This document shows, piece after piece, positions 44,885-54,470 of a stretch of DNA of 64,000 bases. A model generated the notes under the pieces. That model saw only the letters and a list, made by a program, of their open reading frames with translations, did no database searches and was not told the origin of the DNA. Within the stretch, counting starts at the first letter, position 1; every line of letters begins with the position of its first letter. The DNA lies in assembly GCA_000729835.1 (NCBI GenBank), contig JFHB01000052.1:62001-126000 (forward strand). Direction: 5' to 3'. The translations under genes and the position numbers were made by a program. This stretch comes from Atkinsonella hypoxylon. Its lineage: Eukaryota; Ascomycota; Sordariomycetes; Hypocreales; Clavicipitaceae.

Positions 44885-45971
44885 AAGCCTTTGTATTCAA
44901 CTTTAATGAGCATCCTGCAGAAATGAACGACAGTTTCAACCGGGGTTCCGACCGTAGCTGACGTAGAGGCCGCTCTACTGTAGCCAATTTACCAGTCTCT
45001 CACAGTTAAGGTCTCAAGCAAATATGCCACCGGAGCTTTCAAATCCACCACTGGACCGGACTAAATCCGGTTAGGTCACTTTCAGTGTGCTCCCCACCTA
45101 AAAGTACTCGAGAGGTTTTATTTTATGAAATAAGATAAATTTACATCTATAAAAAGAGAATGTTGTAATAAGTAAATTAACATAAAGATAGCGCCTCTAG
45201 CAATAATATAGATCTTGTAGCAAGAACAGGAAAATTAATTTAAAATTTGTTGTGTTTGTGATACAGCTGCACTGTACATTATTAAAAGAGACCAAAGAAC
45301 GCAATGGGAAGGGACCTCTGCCGTTTCGGGCTTAGCTCCTACCGTATGATGACAGCATCCTGCGTGAGGAGACCCACCCGGTTAGCACCCCCTCTCCGCA
45401 CCCCTGGGCTTCTGTGTCAGGCGAAGTGAGGTCTTTGGGTGAGTGGCGATGCATGGACTGTCCACGATAGTCACAGTCAGCAAGGTTTTATTCACTCCTC
45501 GGAGAGTCTGCTTGCTTTTTTGGTCTTATCGCATGATGTTGTGGAGAAGCATCGTCTTGCATGCATGCGAAATTATGCCCTGTGCATTTAATTCTCTGAT
45601 CTGACTTGACGCATGCATGTAATAGTCCGCAGAAGAACTTTTGCAAGCTGGGTCTTCTAGCCCGCATCTGACTTGACCATTCACCTTCATCTGAGCCCTC
45701 CTAGCAGGTATTTGTCTGGGTAAAGAGCAGAGGGTCACTTTTTCAGTATCGATTTTATCACCGCAAGTAAGGTCGGGAAGTAGTGGCGGAAAAGCAAATG
45801 AGTCTGGTTTATTAGCAGGAGTTAGCGAGCGTTGCCAAATGGACACGGAGCTTAGCTCTACTGACCTACTCCTTGTTCCTTATTGATTTATGCCGTACTA
45901 TATCCCTTTCGTCCTCATCGCCTAGCTGTAGCCCTGTCGATGATTCTGATAGATCCGATAGACATTGCACC
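44885..45971. other. Intergenic region between copies D and E
   Basis: Contains GGTTAGGTCACTTTCAGTGT near 45069, similar to a stretch at about 15150, so part is repeat-derived. A minus-strand frame at 45526-45846 (106 residues, five Cys in the full frame) has no signal peptide or recognised motif and is left uncalled. It holds the promoters of the two divergent genes. Confidence 0.45.
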
Positions 45972-46996
45972 ATGTTTTCATGTCACCAATATGATGTGGT
46001 CCCGGAAGCGGACTACGAAGACAATGCTCTTAACTCAACTAAGAAGTTGCTGAGAACTCAAGAAGCCAGGGCTAAGAGCATTAAAATGTTCAACATCATA
46101 CCATGGATCATCACGGCGATTACTATATTGCTTTTTGCCTTGTATATCACTCAGAGCCCACCCATCGCACTGTGTATTGCGAACACATCTGTATGGTGTA
46201 AGTTCACCATTTAGTTTGTGAAAGCTACATCCTAACTGGAATTGAAGCGCCAGCAATAACGGCAGTTGAATATGAAGATGTTCAATTTCAAAACCAGTTC
46301 GGTCAAAAGTCAATTTACAAAGGTCATCCTACACCGGCCCTTGAAGACGCTTGGTTGAGACTATGGAATTGTAATGACCCCATTTTCCCAACGACGAGGA
46401 CTCAGGAAGGTCTGGCTAACTAGAAGAGAAGTTGGACCCATCAACATACCAATGGAGAAGCTTTCCGCACTGAACAAGTCCAGTGAGACAAATTGGAAAC
46501 GAACAAAGCCTGGCAAGGGAGGCGGTGTTGTGGGTTCACTGGAGGGTGAGCTGATGTCCCCTTCGCCAATGTCTATGTTCTTGTCCGTTATGAAGCCGAA
46601 ATTGACCGGTAATATGTCTAGTCTTCCACCAGATACACTGCTTGGATCTAATTCGCCAGTATACGTATCGAACCAGTTACAACTACAGCAAACTACCAGC
46701 ATTTGATGGGTCACCCAAACAGATTCGCCACGTATGTATGCTGGGTCCGCATATCAGGATTTCTCTCACTGAAATTACTTTCTTAGCACGTGGATCACTG
46801 CATTGATAGCTTAAGAATACACCTCCAATGTGCCGCCGACGTCACTCCATATCTGATCCTCAGAGATCCGACTAGGCCACTGGGCATCGCTACTGACTTC
46901 AATACACAACACAAGTGTCGCAATTTTGAGAAGATTCAGCAGTGGGCATCCAAGCATGAGTTGCAAACCGAAGACTATCAGAACGAAATTCATTGA
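45972..46996 (+). CDS. UstYa/DUF3328 family protein (copy E)
   Basis: Five exons, 45972-46197, 46248-46370, 46432-46545, 46622-46731 and 46787-46996, give 260 residues. The start MFSCHQYDVVPEADYED is chosen because the open frame upstream is Ser-rich leader. The anchor is NIIPWIITAITILLFALYI. The lumenal domain has SPAITAVEYEDVQFQN, YKGHPTPALEDAWLRLW, GPINIPMEKLSALNKS, the first HxxHC across an intron in LEVFHQIHCLDLIRQYTYR, the second in RHHVDHCIDSLRIHLQC, then DVTPYLILRDPTRPLG and the HKCRNFEKIQQW tail. The short exons mean simple ORF finding breaks this gene into unrelated pieces. Both motifs are intact. It is convergent with the acyltransferase, 62 bp apart. Confidence 0.87.
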
Positions 46997-47058
46997 AGAA
47001 CTACATATCAAGGACAGAAAATTGGCGGACGCCATCGCCATGCTAATATTATAACAAT

Positions 47059-48633
47059 CTAAGTAACTGCGATATCATGAAGGAACTTTGCAAAAGCCAC
47101 GGATGGAATATCGATAGCCATGCAAAATATATCAGCAGTGTAGATGGCGGTTGCAAAGAATACAACATATGCTATTAAAAAGCCAGCACAGTATCTCCAG
47201 ACGCTGTCTCTGCCAGTCAAGTTCCACGAAGCTGGGAAAAGGAAATAGCCCACTGTGTGTATAAGCGGCCCGTGCAATATGTAAAGACTATAGCTTATTT
47301 TCCCAAGATACTGCGGTAGTGATGAGTTGAAAAAAACCGATACTGCCTGGTTTGTGGGCCTTGTGTGAGTCACCACTCCAATCAGTAAGATTCCACCAAT
47401 GTTAGGAAGAAATCTGAAAGGTGCGGCATCCCAATACGGAATCAAGAAGCTGAAGAAGCGAATTATTGGTGTTTCGGAAACACAAAAGTCTGGCGACGAA
47501 AGAAGCAGAAGGCTCAATAGCAGAAGACTGGCCCTGACAACTCTCGAAAAGATTCGCTGGGCGGCCAGGACATCTGCATCCTTTGTAATGTCTTGACCTA
47601 TACTCGAGTCTGCTAGCAAAATTCCGGAAAAGAATAATGCCACATCCCATCTCTCGAGCACATACACGTAGATGACCAGCATCATTAGGAACACCATGCG
47701 AAGGCGCGGTTTGAGAGTCATATAGGGTGGTAGAATGAGAAAGGCAGCCAGGGAGCATCTAAACTCAGTTGATATCGTCCAGAGATGAACATCGTACTGG
47801 TTATAGAGATCTCCCCACCAAAATACCTGGAGTAACTTGGCGGTTTGATGGAGCCAATCCATAAGCTGGACTGTGAATGAGTCGAACCGTTGGTGATGAA
47901 CTTCAGGAATAATTGGAACCCAATGGGTATTCATCGAAATCCTTCTTCCATGCTCATAGAAGCCCAATCGGATTAGCAGCATCGTGATAAATGTAGCAAG
48001 TATTGGTGGGCCTAGCAGTCGAATGGGACGTCGTAAGAACCCAGAGGCTACCGCGGCAACCGCTCTGTCATAGCCCAGATTGCCAGCTTGCAAAAGTTTT
48101 AGGGGCTTGTATGAAAGCGAATATCCCGATATAACAAAGAACACCGATATTGGCCAAGTTCCAGTGTAAAGCAAACGGATGATTGGCAATTGATGAAGCC
48201 ACAGGTTATATGATTGTTCGTCCCCTTTCCGTGCGCAGTGTTCGGCAGCATCTGAAGATAATCCGTAGCCATAAAAAACGAATGACTGATATGCATACAT
48301 AATATGGTAGTTCATCACAGAAAAAGCTGCATAGCCTCTAATACCATCTATGGCCGTGGTCCTGAGCTGGGAGTGTTTGTCGAGGTCCAGGGCTCTACTG
48401 GATTTATCTTCTCTCAAGAAGCTGGGAATAAAACCTCGTAGAATCCAAAAGAAATACCACTTAATGATTGACTTAAGGGTTTTATCTTGAGTTGAAGTGG
48501 TTTTCGTTATCCTAAATGACAAGGAAATATCATCGTTGCCAAGCATTCCTTGCTCCTCCTCCAGTTCTTTGGCTGTTTTCGGGCGCTGACCTGGGAATAG
48601 CCACAACAATGAAAGGCGATTGAGAAGACGCAT
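47059..48633 (-). CDS. Acyltransferase-3 family membrane protein
   Basis: An intronless 524-residue protein. After about 85 mostly polar residues comes the family start TTAIDGIRGYAAFSVMNYHI, with the His expected near the active site (NYHIMYAY). About ten membrane segments follow, including IRLLYTGTWPISVFFVISGY (the VFFVISGY/F mark), ASGFLRRPIRLLGPPILATF, YDVHLWTISTEFRCSLAAFL and YLGKISYSLYILHGPLIHTV. This is the Acyl_transf_3 (OafA-like) family that moves acyl groups from acyl-CoA to hydroxyls of sugars or natural products. In fungal clusters such genes acetylate or acylate the end product. Here it suggests O-acylation of the cyclised peptide, for example on Thr or Tyr (inference). It probably sits in internal membranes. 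Confidence 0.88.
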   Translation of the reverse strand: MRLLNRLSLLWLFPGQRPKTAKELEEEQGMLGNDDISLSFRITKTTSTQDKTLKSIIKWYFFWILRGFIPSFLREDKSSRALDLDKHSQLRTTAIDGIRGYAAFSVMNYHIMYAYQSFVFYGYGLSSDAAEHCARKGDEQSYNLWLHQLPIIRLLYTGTWPISVFFVISGYSLSYKPLKLLQAGNLGYDRAVAAVASGFLRRPIRLLGPPILATFITMLLIRLGFYEHGRRISMNTHWVPIIPEVHHQRFDSFTVQLMDWLHQTAKLLQVFWWGDLYNQYDVHLWTISTEFRCSLAAFLILPPYMTLKPRLRMVFLMMLVIYVYVLERWDVALFFSGILLADSSIGQDITKDADVLAAQRIFSRVVRASLLLLSLLLLSSPDFCVSETPIIRFFSFLIPYWDAAPFRFLPNIGGILLIGVVTHTRPTNQAVSVFFNSSLPQYLGKISYSLYILHGPLIHTVGYFLFPASWNLTGRDSVWRYCAGFLIAYVVFFATAIYTADIFCMAIDIPSVAFAKFLHDIAVT

Positions 48634-49523
48634 TCTGAATGATTTTTTTTTTCTTTTCTTAAAAAAAAAGAGCGTTCAGGCAGATAGTGATCATACAACT
48701 GGGGTCCTGTTACGCGATGGATTGCTTCGACGGAATCTCATCGGGGGAAAGATGTACGATTACACAAACCAAGACTCAGAGCTGTTTAGGCTACCATCTC
48801 TGCACTTCAATTTCCGAATATGGGGGTTTCGGTTCCATACTAGATACAAAACTCCCGCAAACAAGGACTAACACGACAACACGCTCACCACGCACGGCTT
48901 GCAAGCGATGCAGCTCATAAACTCCAAAGGTGTCACTAGCTGAGGTTTCTTTTTCAAGTTGTATCCTTTCGCCCCCACCAGAGCGCTTAAACTAATGCAA
49001 GTAATGTCAATGCTTACCTACCTTGCATCTTGTGAACATAATGTCTTTGCGAAAAACCGGGCCCCAGGCGGTCGAAATGGTCATGCATATGCATCCGCCG
49101 CTACATCAGGCATAGTGCCTGCGAAATGTCTACATTCCCGTACGTCAAACCAATATAGATCTTTGGAAAAGAAAATGAGGCGTGGATATGTATTGAAAGG
49201 TAAGTCGCTAGAAACGGCTCCATCAATGCAGTCAGTCAAATTCTCTTTACATAGTGATCATTACACCATCACACCATCCCACGACAAGGCCATGATGCAC
49301 CAGACAATTTTCTGTACATTTCTCGCGGATATTCAATGCATGACTGCCCATTCTCTTAGTGCCAACCACTTTGAGGCAAATTAGATTTCTCACCTCCGCA
49401 CTAGTCAACCATTACCCCATCAACCCATCTTTCGGGCTGTTGACATAGAACGAGGAGAAACGGGTCAGGATTATTCATCTTTGCAGTACGAAAACACCGT
49501 TTCTTGATTGAAAGTCTGTGAAA
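48634..49523. other. Divergent promoter region between acyltransferase and copy F
   Basis: Poly-A/T tracts at 48642-48672. A plus-strand frame at 48959-49384 (141 codons) has no motif, signal or splice partner and is probably chance. No gene is supported. Confidence 0.45.
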
Positions 49524-50512
49524 ATGTCTAAGATATGGTCCGGGCTCGAGAATCGCTTGTGTCGGCCTCGCTATCAACCCCTTACAGCCACAAACGACAA
49601 CGAAGCTGGAGAGCCTGGAGCCAGCCAATCTCCCCAGGGCTTTTCGTCGAACAAATCCCAACTTGCGAATGGAAGGCAGGAGACGTATGCTCTTCTACGG
49701 TTCCTCTTTTCAGCGTTATGTTTATTTATCTCCTTCTCGGTTTACATGTACCAAAAGCGGCATCAGGTTTCAGATCAGGTTTGCGCACGTCGCATGTCAG
49801 CTCCCAGTAGGTGTTTTCCATTGCTATTGCATCCTGAGTTCCATCAACTTAGCTGAACTACGTAGGTCCTGTTCTCGACGCATTGAAGTTTGAGTGGGTA
49901 ACATTTCACGATCATTTCGAACCTGATATTTATAGCGGCTATCCCACGCTTTCGTCAGAAAAGGCTTGGGCCGATTTATGGGACTGTGAGTGACCAGACT
50001 TTCCAAATGCCTACAGTGGTTAACAGCAGTAGTTGGAGCATTTGGTGTGCCATTGGGACACCTGCGCGGTCTCAATAAATCTTCCCTAGATGGAGAATTC
50101 AGACTCGTTGGGAGTGACAAAGGCGGCGGCGTGGGTGGTCTTCTAGAAGGTGCTCATCAAATTCATTGTCTGGTAATGGCTCTATTTACCCACAATCAGT
50201 TGTCGATACCGATAGACGACTAACAGATTGTAGAATCTGATCAGACAATTCATATACAGAGATCATTGGGACTACAGTAATTTACCATCCTTCAGCGGAG
50301 GCGAAAAAACTCGCAGGCATCATGTTGATCATTGCATCGCCACGCTTCGGACCGTGCTTACCTGTCTGTCTGATGTGACGCCATACTACCTGGCTAAGTC
50401 CCCAAGTAGCGACGAAACTTTTGGGTATGGACGGCCACATAAATGCCGTATATATGAAGATATGGTCAAATGGGTTGGATCCCATTCAGTTTTTGATAGC
50501 AGTGAAAAGTGA
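49524..50512 (+). CDS. UstYa/DUF3328 family protein (copy F)
   Basis: Four exons, 49524-49806, 49866-49985, 50027-50172 and 50234-50512, give 275 residues. A Met two codons upstream (49518) is an equal alternative start. A cytosolic head of about 55 residues leads to the anchor LLRFLFSALCLFISFSVYMY. The lumenal domain has SAPSPVLDALKFEWVTFHDH, YSGYPTLSSEKAWADLWD, GHLRGLNKS, the first HxxHC in EGAHQIHCLNLIRQFIYR (across an intron), the second in HHVDHCIATLRTVLTC, then DVTPYYLAKSP and HKCRIYEDMVKW. Everything needed for activity is present. It is the last tailoring gene before the repeat block and the regulator. Confidence 0.87.
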
Positions 50513-50675
50513 CTTGCAGCTGCCAAGTTAACTACATTCTGTTTATCTTTTGCAAGTAAAGTTAGCTTATCGCTAACGCTCCTTATATACTTTTATTGAA
50601 AATAATAGGGGAATTACGAGGTTCTTATCCGAGGGTAGTAAAGCCTTTTGTATCGGCACCTGTAATTGTTCCTAG

Positions 50676-51148
50676 TGTGTCGCGGCAAGGTTACCCCCTT
50701 GCGTTGCTATGTTAGATTTGCAGGGGAAGCCGCAAGCGGGATTTTCCTATAAGAATGCGCATCGCCCAGGTCATAGAATAGAAAAGCAAGCAGCTTTTGC
50801 TGGCTCTCAGAGTCTTTTGTCGCTTTTGATTAATTAACATCTTTTTTGCCCTATTTCGATTTACAATACTTAATACTTATAACTCTTACTTTGTTACCTT
50901 TAATACTTATCTAGATATTTTAACACTCCTAGCTCCTTCTGTGCGTATATATCTTTTAAGCTACAACCAATAAGTTATTTTTGTCTTATTAGACTATTTA
51001 ATCTTCTTGCCCACTATCGTTTAATAGTGCGCACTAATAAATATCTCGCTCTTTTCCGATCCCTTTTCGCAAGTGATATGCGTGCATCACGACAGATACT
51101 ACGTTGTGGGCTGCATGGTCATTTGGGGGTTGGTTTTGAGGCGACAAA
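50676..51148 (+). mobile_element. 473-bp non-autonomous element, copy 1
   Basis: Begins TGTGTCGCGGCAAGG and ends GGTTTTGAGGCGACAAA. CTAG flanks it on both sides (50672-50675 and 51149-51152). The flanking host sequence exists without the element at 55395-55500 (CTCCTAGCAAATC), an empty site. It has short imperfect inverted ends (TGTGTCGC and GCGACAAA) and no ORF. It is more AT-rich than copy 2. Confidence 0.75.
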
Positions 51149-51705
51149 CTAGCAAATACCATGCAGTGAAAGTAGCAGCGGCCTTAATTAAGCTGTAACG
51201 TCGGGCATCTACACACTGCCTATACCCACATTCCGCTATCATCTTTTAACACCAGAAGCAGCTAACTTTAAACCGCTTTTTTTTCATGCAATTTAACTAC
51301 TATTATTATAATTTTATTATTATTAGCTTTATAATGCCTAACTACATAGAAAACAATATTTAAGATGTAATATCAACTATTATAGAAGGTATACTAACTA
51401 GCTAAGCAATAAAACAGTAGGTAATTCTAAGAACAATGCTTTAAGATTGTATTTAAGATTACTAAGCGTAAATTAATATATTTAAGCTATAATAGAGACT
51501 TTCTTATAAAGAAAGGAAAGAAAGTCTTATTACCTAGATTTTAGCCTAAATATTATTAAACATACTAATAAGTTATTTACAACCCTATAGAAGTAATAGC
51601 CTAGTACTTAAAAGTTTATAAATAAAGACTATTATTAAAAAAACACCTTAGATTGCAATATTGAACTATAATTATGGAGTGTATTAGCGTAAATAAAAGA
51701 GCTAT

Positions 51706-52197
51706 TTTGTCGCCTCAAAACCAAACCCCCAAATGACCATGCAGCCCACACCAAAGCAGGTGACGATGCGGCGCACGTCAAGATCGAAGAGGATCGGTAG
51801 AGAGCGAGATATTTGTCAGTGCGTGCTATTAAACGATAGCAGGCAAGAAGATCAAATGGTCCAAAAAGGCAGAAATAAAATATCAGTTGTGGCTCAGAAG
51901 ATATACACGCGCGAAAAGAGCTAGATGTGTTAAAGTGTCGTAGAAAGTATTAGTAGTAGCAAAGTAAGGTTTCTTGAGTGTTACGTATCGTAAATCAAAA
52001 TAGGCCAAAAGATATCAATTGATCAAAAGAGACAAAGGCCAAAAAGAGCCAGCAGAAGCTGCTTGCGCTTCCTTCTTGCTTTTTGCTTCCACTATCTACA
52101 TGTCCGGGCGATGCGCACTCTTATAGGGAAAATCTGCATGTGGCATCCCTTGCAAAGCTAATATAAGAACGCAAGGGGGTAACCCCGCCGCGACACA
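51706..52197 (-). mobile_element. 492-bp non-autonomous element, copy 2, inverted
   Basis: Same element as copy 1 in reverse orientation: starts TTTGTCGCCTCAAAACC and ends GCCGCGACACA. Flanked by CTAT on both sides (51702-51705 and 52198-52201). With copy 1 it makes an inverted repeat of about 480-bp arms around a 557-bp centre. A motif-free frame at 51733-51924 runs inside it. Confidence 0.75.
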
Positions 52198-52719
52198 CTA
52201 TTTACCTTCTTATTCTGTTTAAGGGGGAGAGCATGCAATAGCAATAGTTCTTACTAATTTAGTTAAATGGGTCAAGAGGTATATCTCTGCTAGCGGATTC
52301 ATTATCTTCTCGCAAGGTCTTATACGACTAGAAACTCGGGCATGTTGGTTCAATTGGCAACCTTTCATCTCTGCAACAGGTTTTCTAATACAACTCCCTT
52401 TATGATACCGTCATTGAGTGAGCGATTCCGGTGAGTTGCCGACCATAAAATAAATATGCCGGTCAGCTGTTCCCTCTTCTGAGTGCTTGATAGTGTTAAT
52501 TTTTCGTGGCACCGTTCGTTTCATCAGATGATTCCCAAGCTCGCTGAATGTTTTGTTTTCTTATACTCCTGTGGAACAAAATACCGAAAATTAAATGTTA
52601 TAATATTTTAAGTGAAGTTGATGCGTTCATGGCCGGCGACACTGCTGTAGTGTCGTCCGTTCCGTCGTGTGACTCTGCAAAAGGCTGATAACTTTGCTTT
52701 TTCTTAAGCCACTCACGGC

Positions 52720-53550
52720 TTACATATTTACCGGAGCACCATGTGCAACTAGGAGCTGTACCAGCCTTAGGGAACCACTATCTACAGCTACATGTAAAGC
52801 TGTGTTTCCATGGTGATCCCTGACTTGGACATCGGACCCGGCTTCGATCAACATAGAGGCAACATCGTCGTTACCGTTGTGAACAGCAGTAAATAGTGGC
52901 GTGCGGCCGTTGCAATCCCTCAAATTGGGGTCACTGATGTGCTCTAACAGAATGCCCATCATCACCACATTGTCGTGACTCGCAGCCAAGTGCAGAATTG
53001 TATTTCCATCAGCATCTTGCATCATGAGATCCGCACCATGCGATATGAGAAATCGAACAATATCCTCGTATCCATGCTTAACAGCACGGAACAATGCATT
53101 ACCACCTTCAGCTGGAACCGTATAGGGTGTTATTGAATCGTCCCAAAGCGTTGCTGACTCGATTGAAGAATGGTCCAGAGAGTTAGGTTGAATCGACATG
53201 CCACCATAGCCACTGTCAGAGATGTTCTCATGAATACTCTCAACTTCAGGATGTTGACTGAGTTCATTGACTGGTAACATAGGGATTTCGAATGTTTTCA
53301 TCTGGCGCAGTTTCTGGTTATTGCCTATGAACATGGTCAATGCTTTCCCAAAACATGATGTCGGGGCCTCGACATTGAGACAGAAGTGACAGAATTCAAA
53401 CGTACGGTACGTTCGTTGTGCGTTTCTGTTCTGAATTCGCTTCCGATCTCTCCTCTCCCTTTCAACAGGATCCAATTCTGTGTCAACTACTACACTCATC
53501 CCGTGCTGAGCTGCAGCGATTAGCTCAGCTGTAGTTTCATGCCTCATCAA
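52720..53550 (-). CDS. bZIP-ankyrin (bANK, TOXE-like) transcription factor
   Basis: Two exons, 53550-53406 and 53324-52720, give 249 residues; an 81-bp intron (GTACGT..ATAG) is open in frame and hides the bZIP if not removed. The spliced basic region reads RRDRKRIQNRNAQRTYRNNQ then KLRQMK, an AP-1-like bZIP basic region without a long leucine zipper. The C-terminal half has four to five ankyrin repeats: GGNALFRAVKHGYEDIVRFL, DGNTILHLAASHDNVVMMGI, NGRTPLFTAVHNGNDDVASM and HGNTALHVAVDSGSLRLVQL. This pairing defines the bANK proteins, of which TOXE, regulator of the HC-toxin genes in Cochliobolus carbonum, is the known example; similar genes sit in other fungal peptide clusters. It is shorter than TOXE. 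The natural inference is pathway-specific control of the RiPP cluster to its left. Confidence 0.86.
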   Translation of the reverse strand: MMRHETTAELIAAAQHGMSVVVDTELDPVERERRDRKRIQNRNAQRTYRTFEFCHFCLNVEAPTSCFGKALTMFIGNNQKLRQMKTFEIPMLPVNELSQHPEVESIHENISDSGYGGMSIQPNSLDHSSIESATLWDDSITPYTVPAEGGNALFRAVKHGYEDIVRFLISHGADLMMQDADGNTILHLAASHDNVVMMGILLEHISDPNLRDCNGRTPLFTAVHNGNDDVASMLIEAGSDVQVRDHHGNTALHVAVDSGSLRLVQLLVAHGAPVNM

Positions 53551-53800
53551 TCAGGAACATCTATTACTTCTTGGTCTCGTAGAATTTAGCATGGCCTTTG
53601 TGTAGATGGGATACCATCAGGATCTAAAGAAGCAGAATGTCTTCAAAGACACACACGACTTTTATTGTCATTACCCCTCCTTCCTGTATCTATATATGCA
53701 GATCAAGTGTTGGTTGAGAACGAACGGACGGTCCCCTGCTCGGCCACCCCTCCATTTGGAAAACGTCCCGCGCTGCGGTATCAAGACCGGGGATGGGTTC

Positions 53801-54470
53801 CAGTAAATCTCAGGTCCAACCTATTTGCGCGATGGTCGGCATGTGCTCTGCAGATGCTCAGCATATACTAATCACACAGTGTGAAGGTATGTGAGATAAC
53901 CCCTCTCTTATTAAGTGTTAGTGTATTATACTCCTTCTTTATATAGCGTATATAGAGCGTATATGTCCTGCGTTAATGCTAGGTATACATTGCCTATATA
54001 AAATAACTTCTCTCTTATTAAGTGTTAGTGTATTACACTGCTGCTTTATATAGTGTATATAGAGTATGTATATACTAGGTATATACTAAATATAAAAGTG
54101 TTAACTCGCACTAACACTATAGGATTTTGTATATGCTCGGCATATGTGTTGCACGATTGTACTGCGCTTAGATGCAGTAATCAAGAAGAGAATGAAATTG
54201 TGATTGAATTTACTAGTGATCTAGATACAGAATAGAACAAGAGGGATTTTTCCATTCATTTTATAAAGAGGATGCAACAGAAAGTGGCACGGTTAATACA
54301 TCATGACTCGCACTGTCCCTCTTTATGAGAGATTTTCAAACACTTGTTCCACGCTCGGAAGCTTGCAGTTGTACGCCGCAACAATATGCTTAGTATGTGC
54401 TAAAATCGTCACCGGCTGCCTAATTAGGCTACCTCATGGCCCTACCTAGACCATCGCGCAAATGGGTTCC
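53801..54470. repeat. Long or composite MITE of the CAGTAAATCTCAGGT family
   Basis: Left end CAGTAAATCTCAGGTCCAAC then TTTGCGCGATGGTCGG; toward the right the reverse motif CCTACCTAGACCATCGCGCA appears at about 54440-54468. Two internal copies of ACTTCTCTCTTATTAAGTGT-type sequence (53896 and 54006) suggest internal duplication. No coding sequence. Confidence 0.5.

Larger units (their letters stand above)
50513..52719. other. AT-rich block with two inverted insertions
   Basis: Host sequence is AT-rich and non-coding, interrupted by two elements listed separately (50676-51148 and 51706-52197). The remaining 550 bp between them and 520 bp to the right hold no supported gene. The rightmost part is the 3' flank of the bZIP-ankyrin gene. 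Confidence 0.6.

Noticed and set aside
45526..45846. A 106-codon minus-strand frame with five Cys between UstYa copies D and E
   Set aside because: No signal peptide, no repeat, no splice partner and no recognised motif; could be chance in a less AT-rich patch.
48959..49384. A 141-codon plus-strand frame upstream of UstYa copy F
   Set aside because: Composition looks random, with no domain, signal or splice support.
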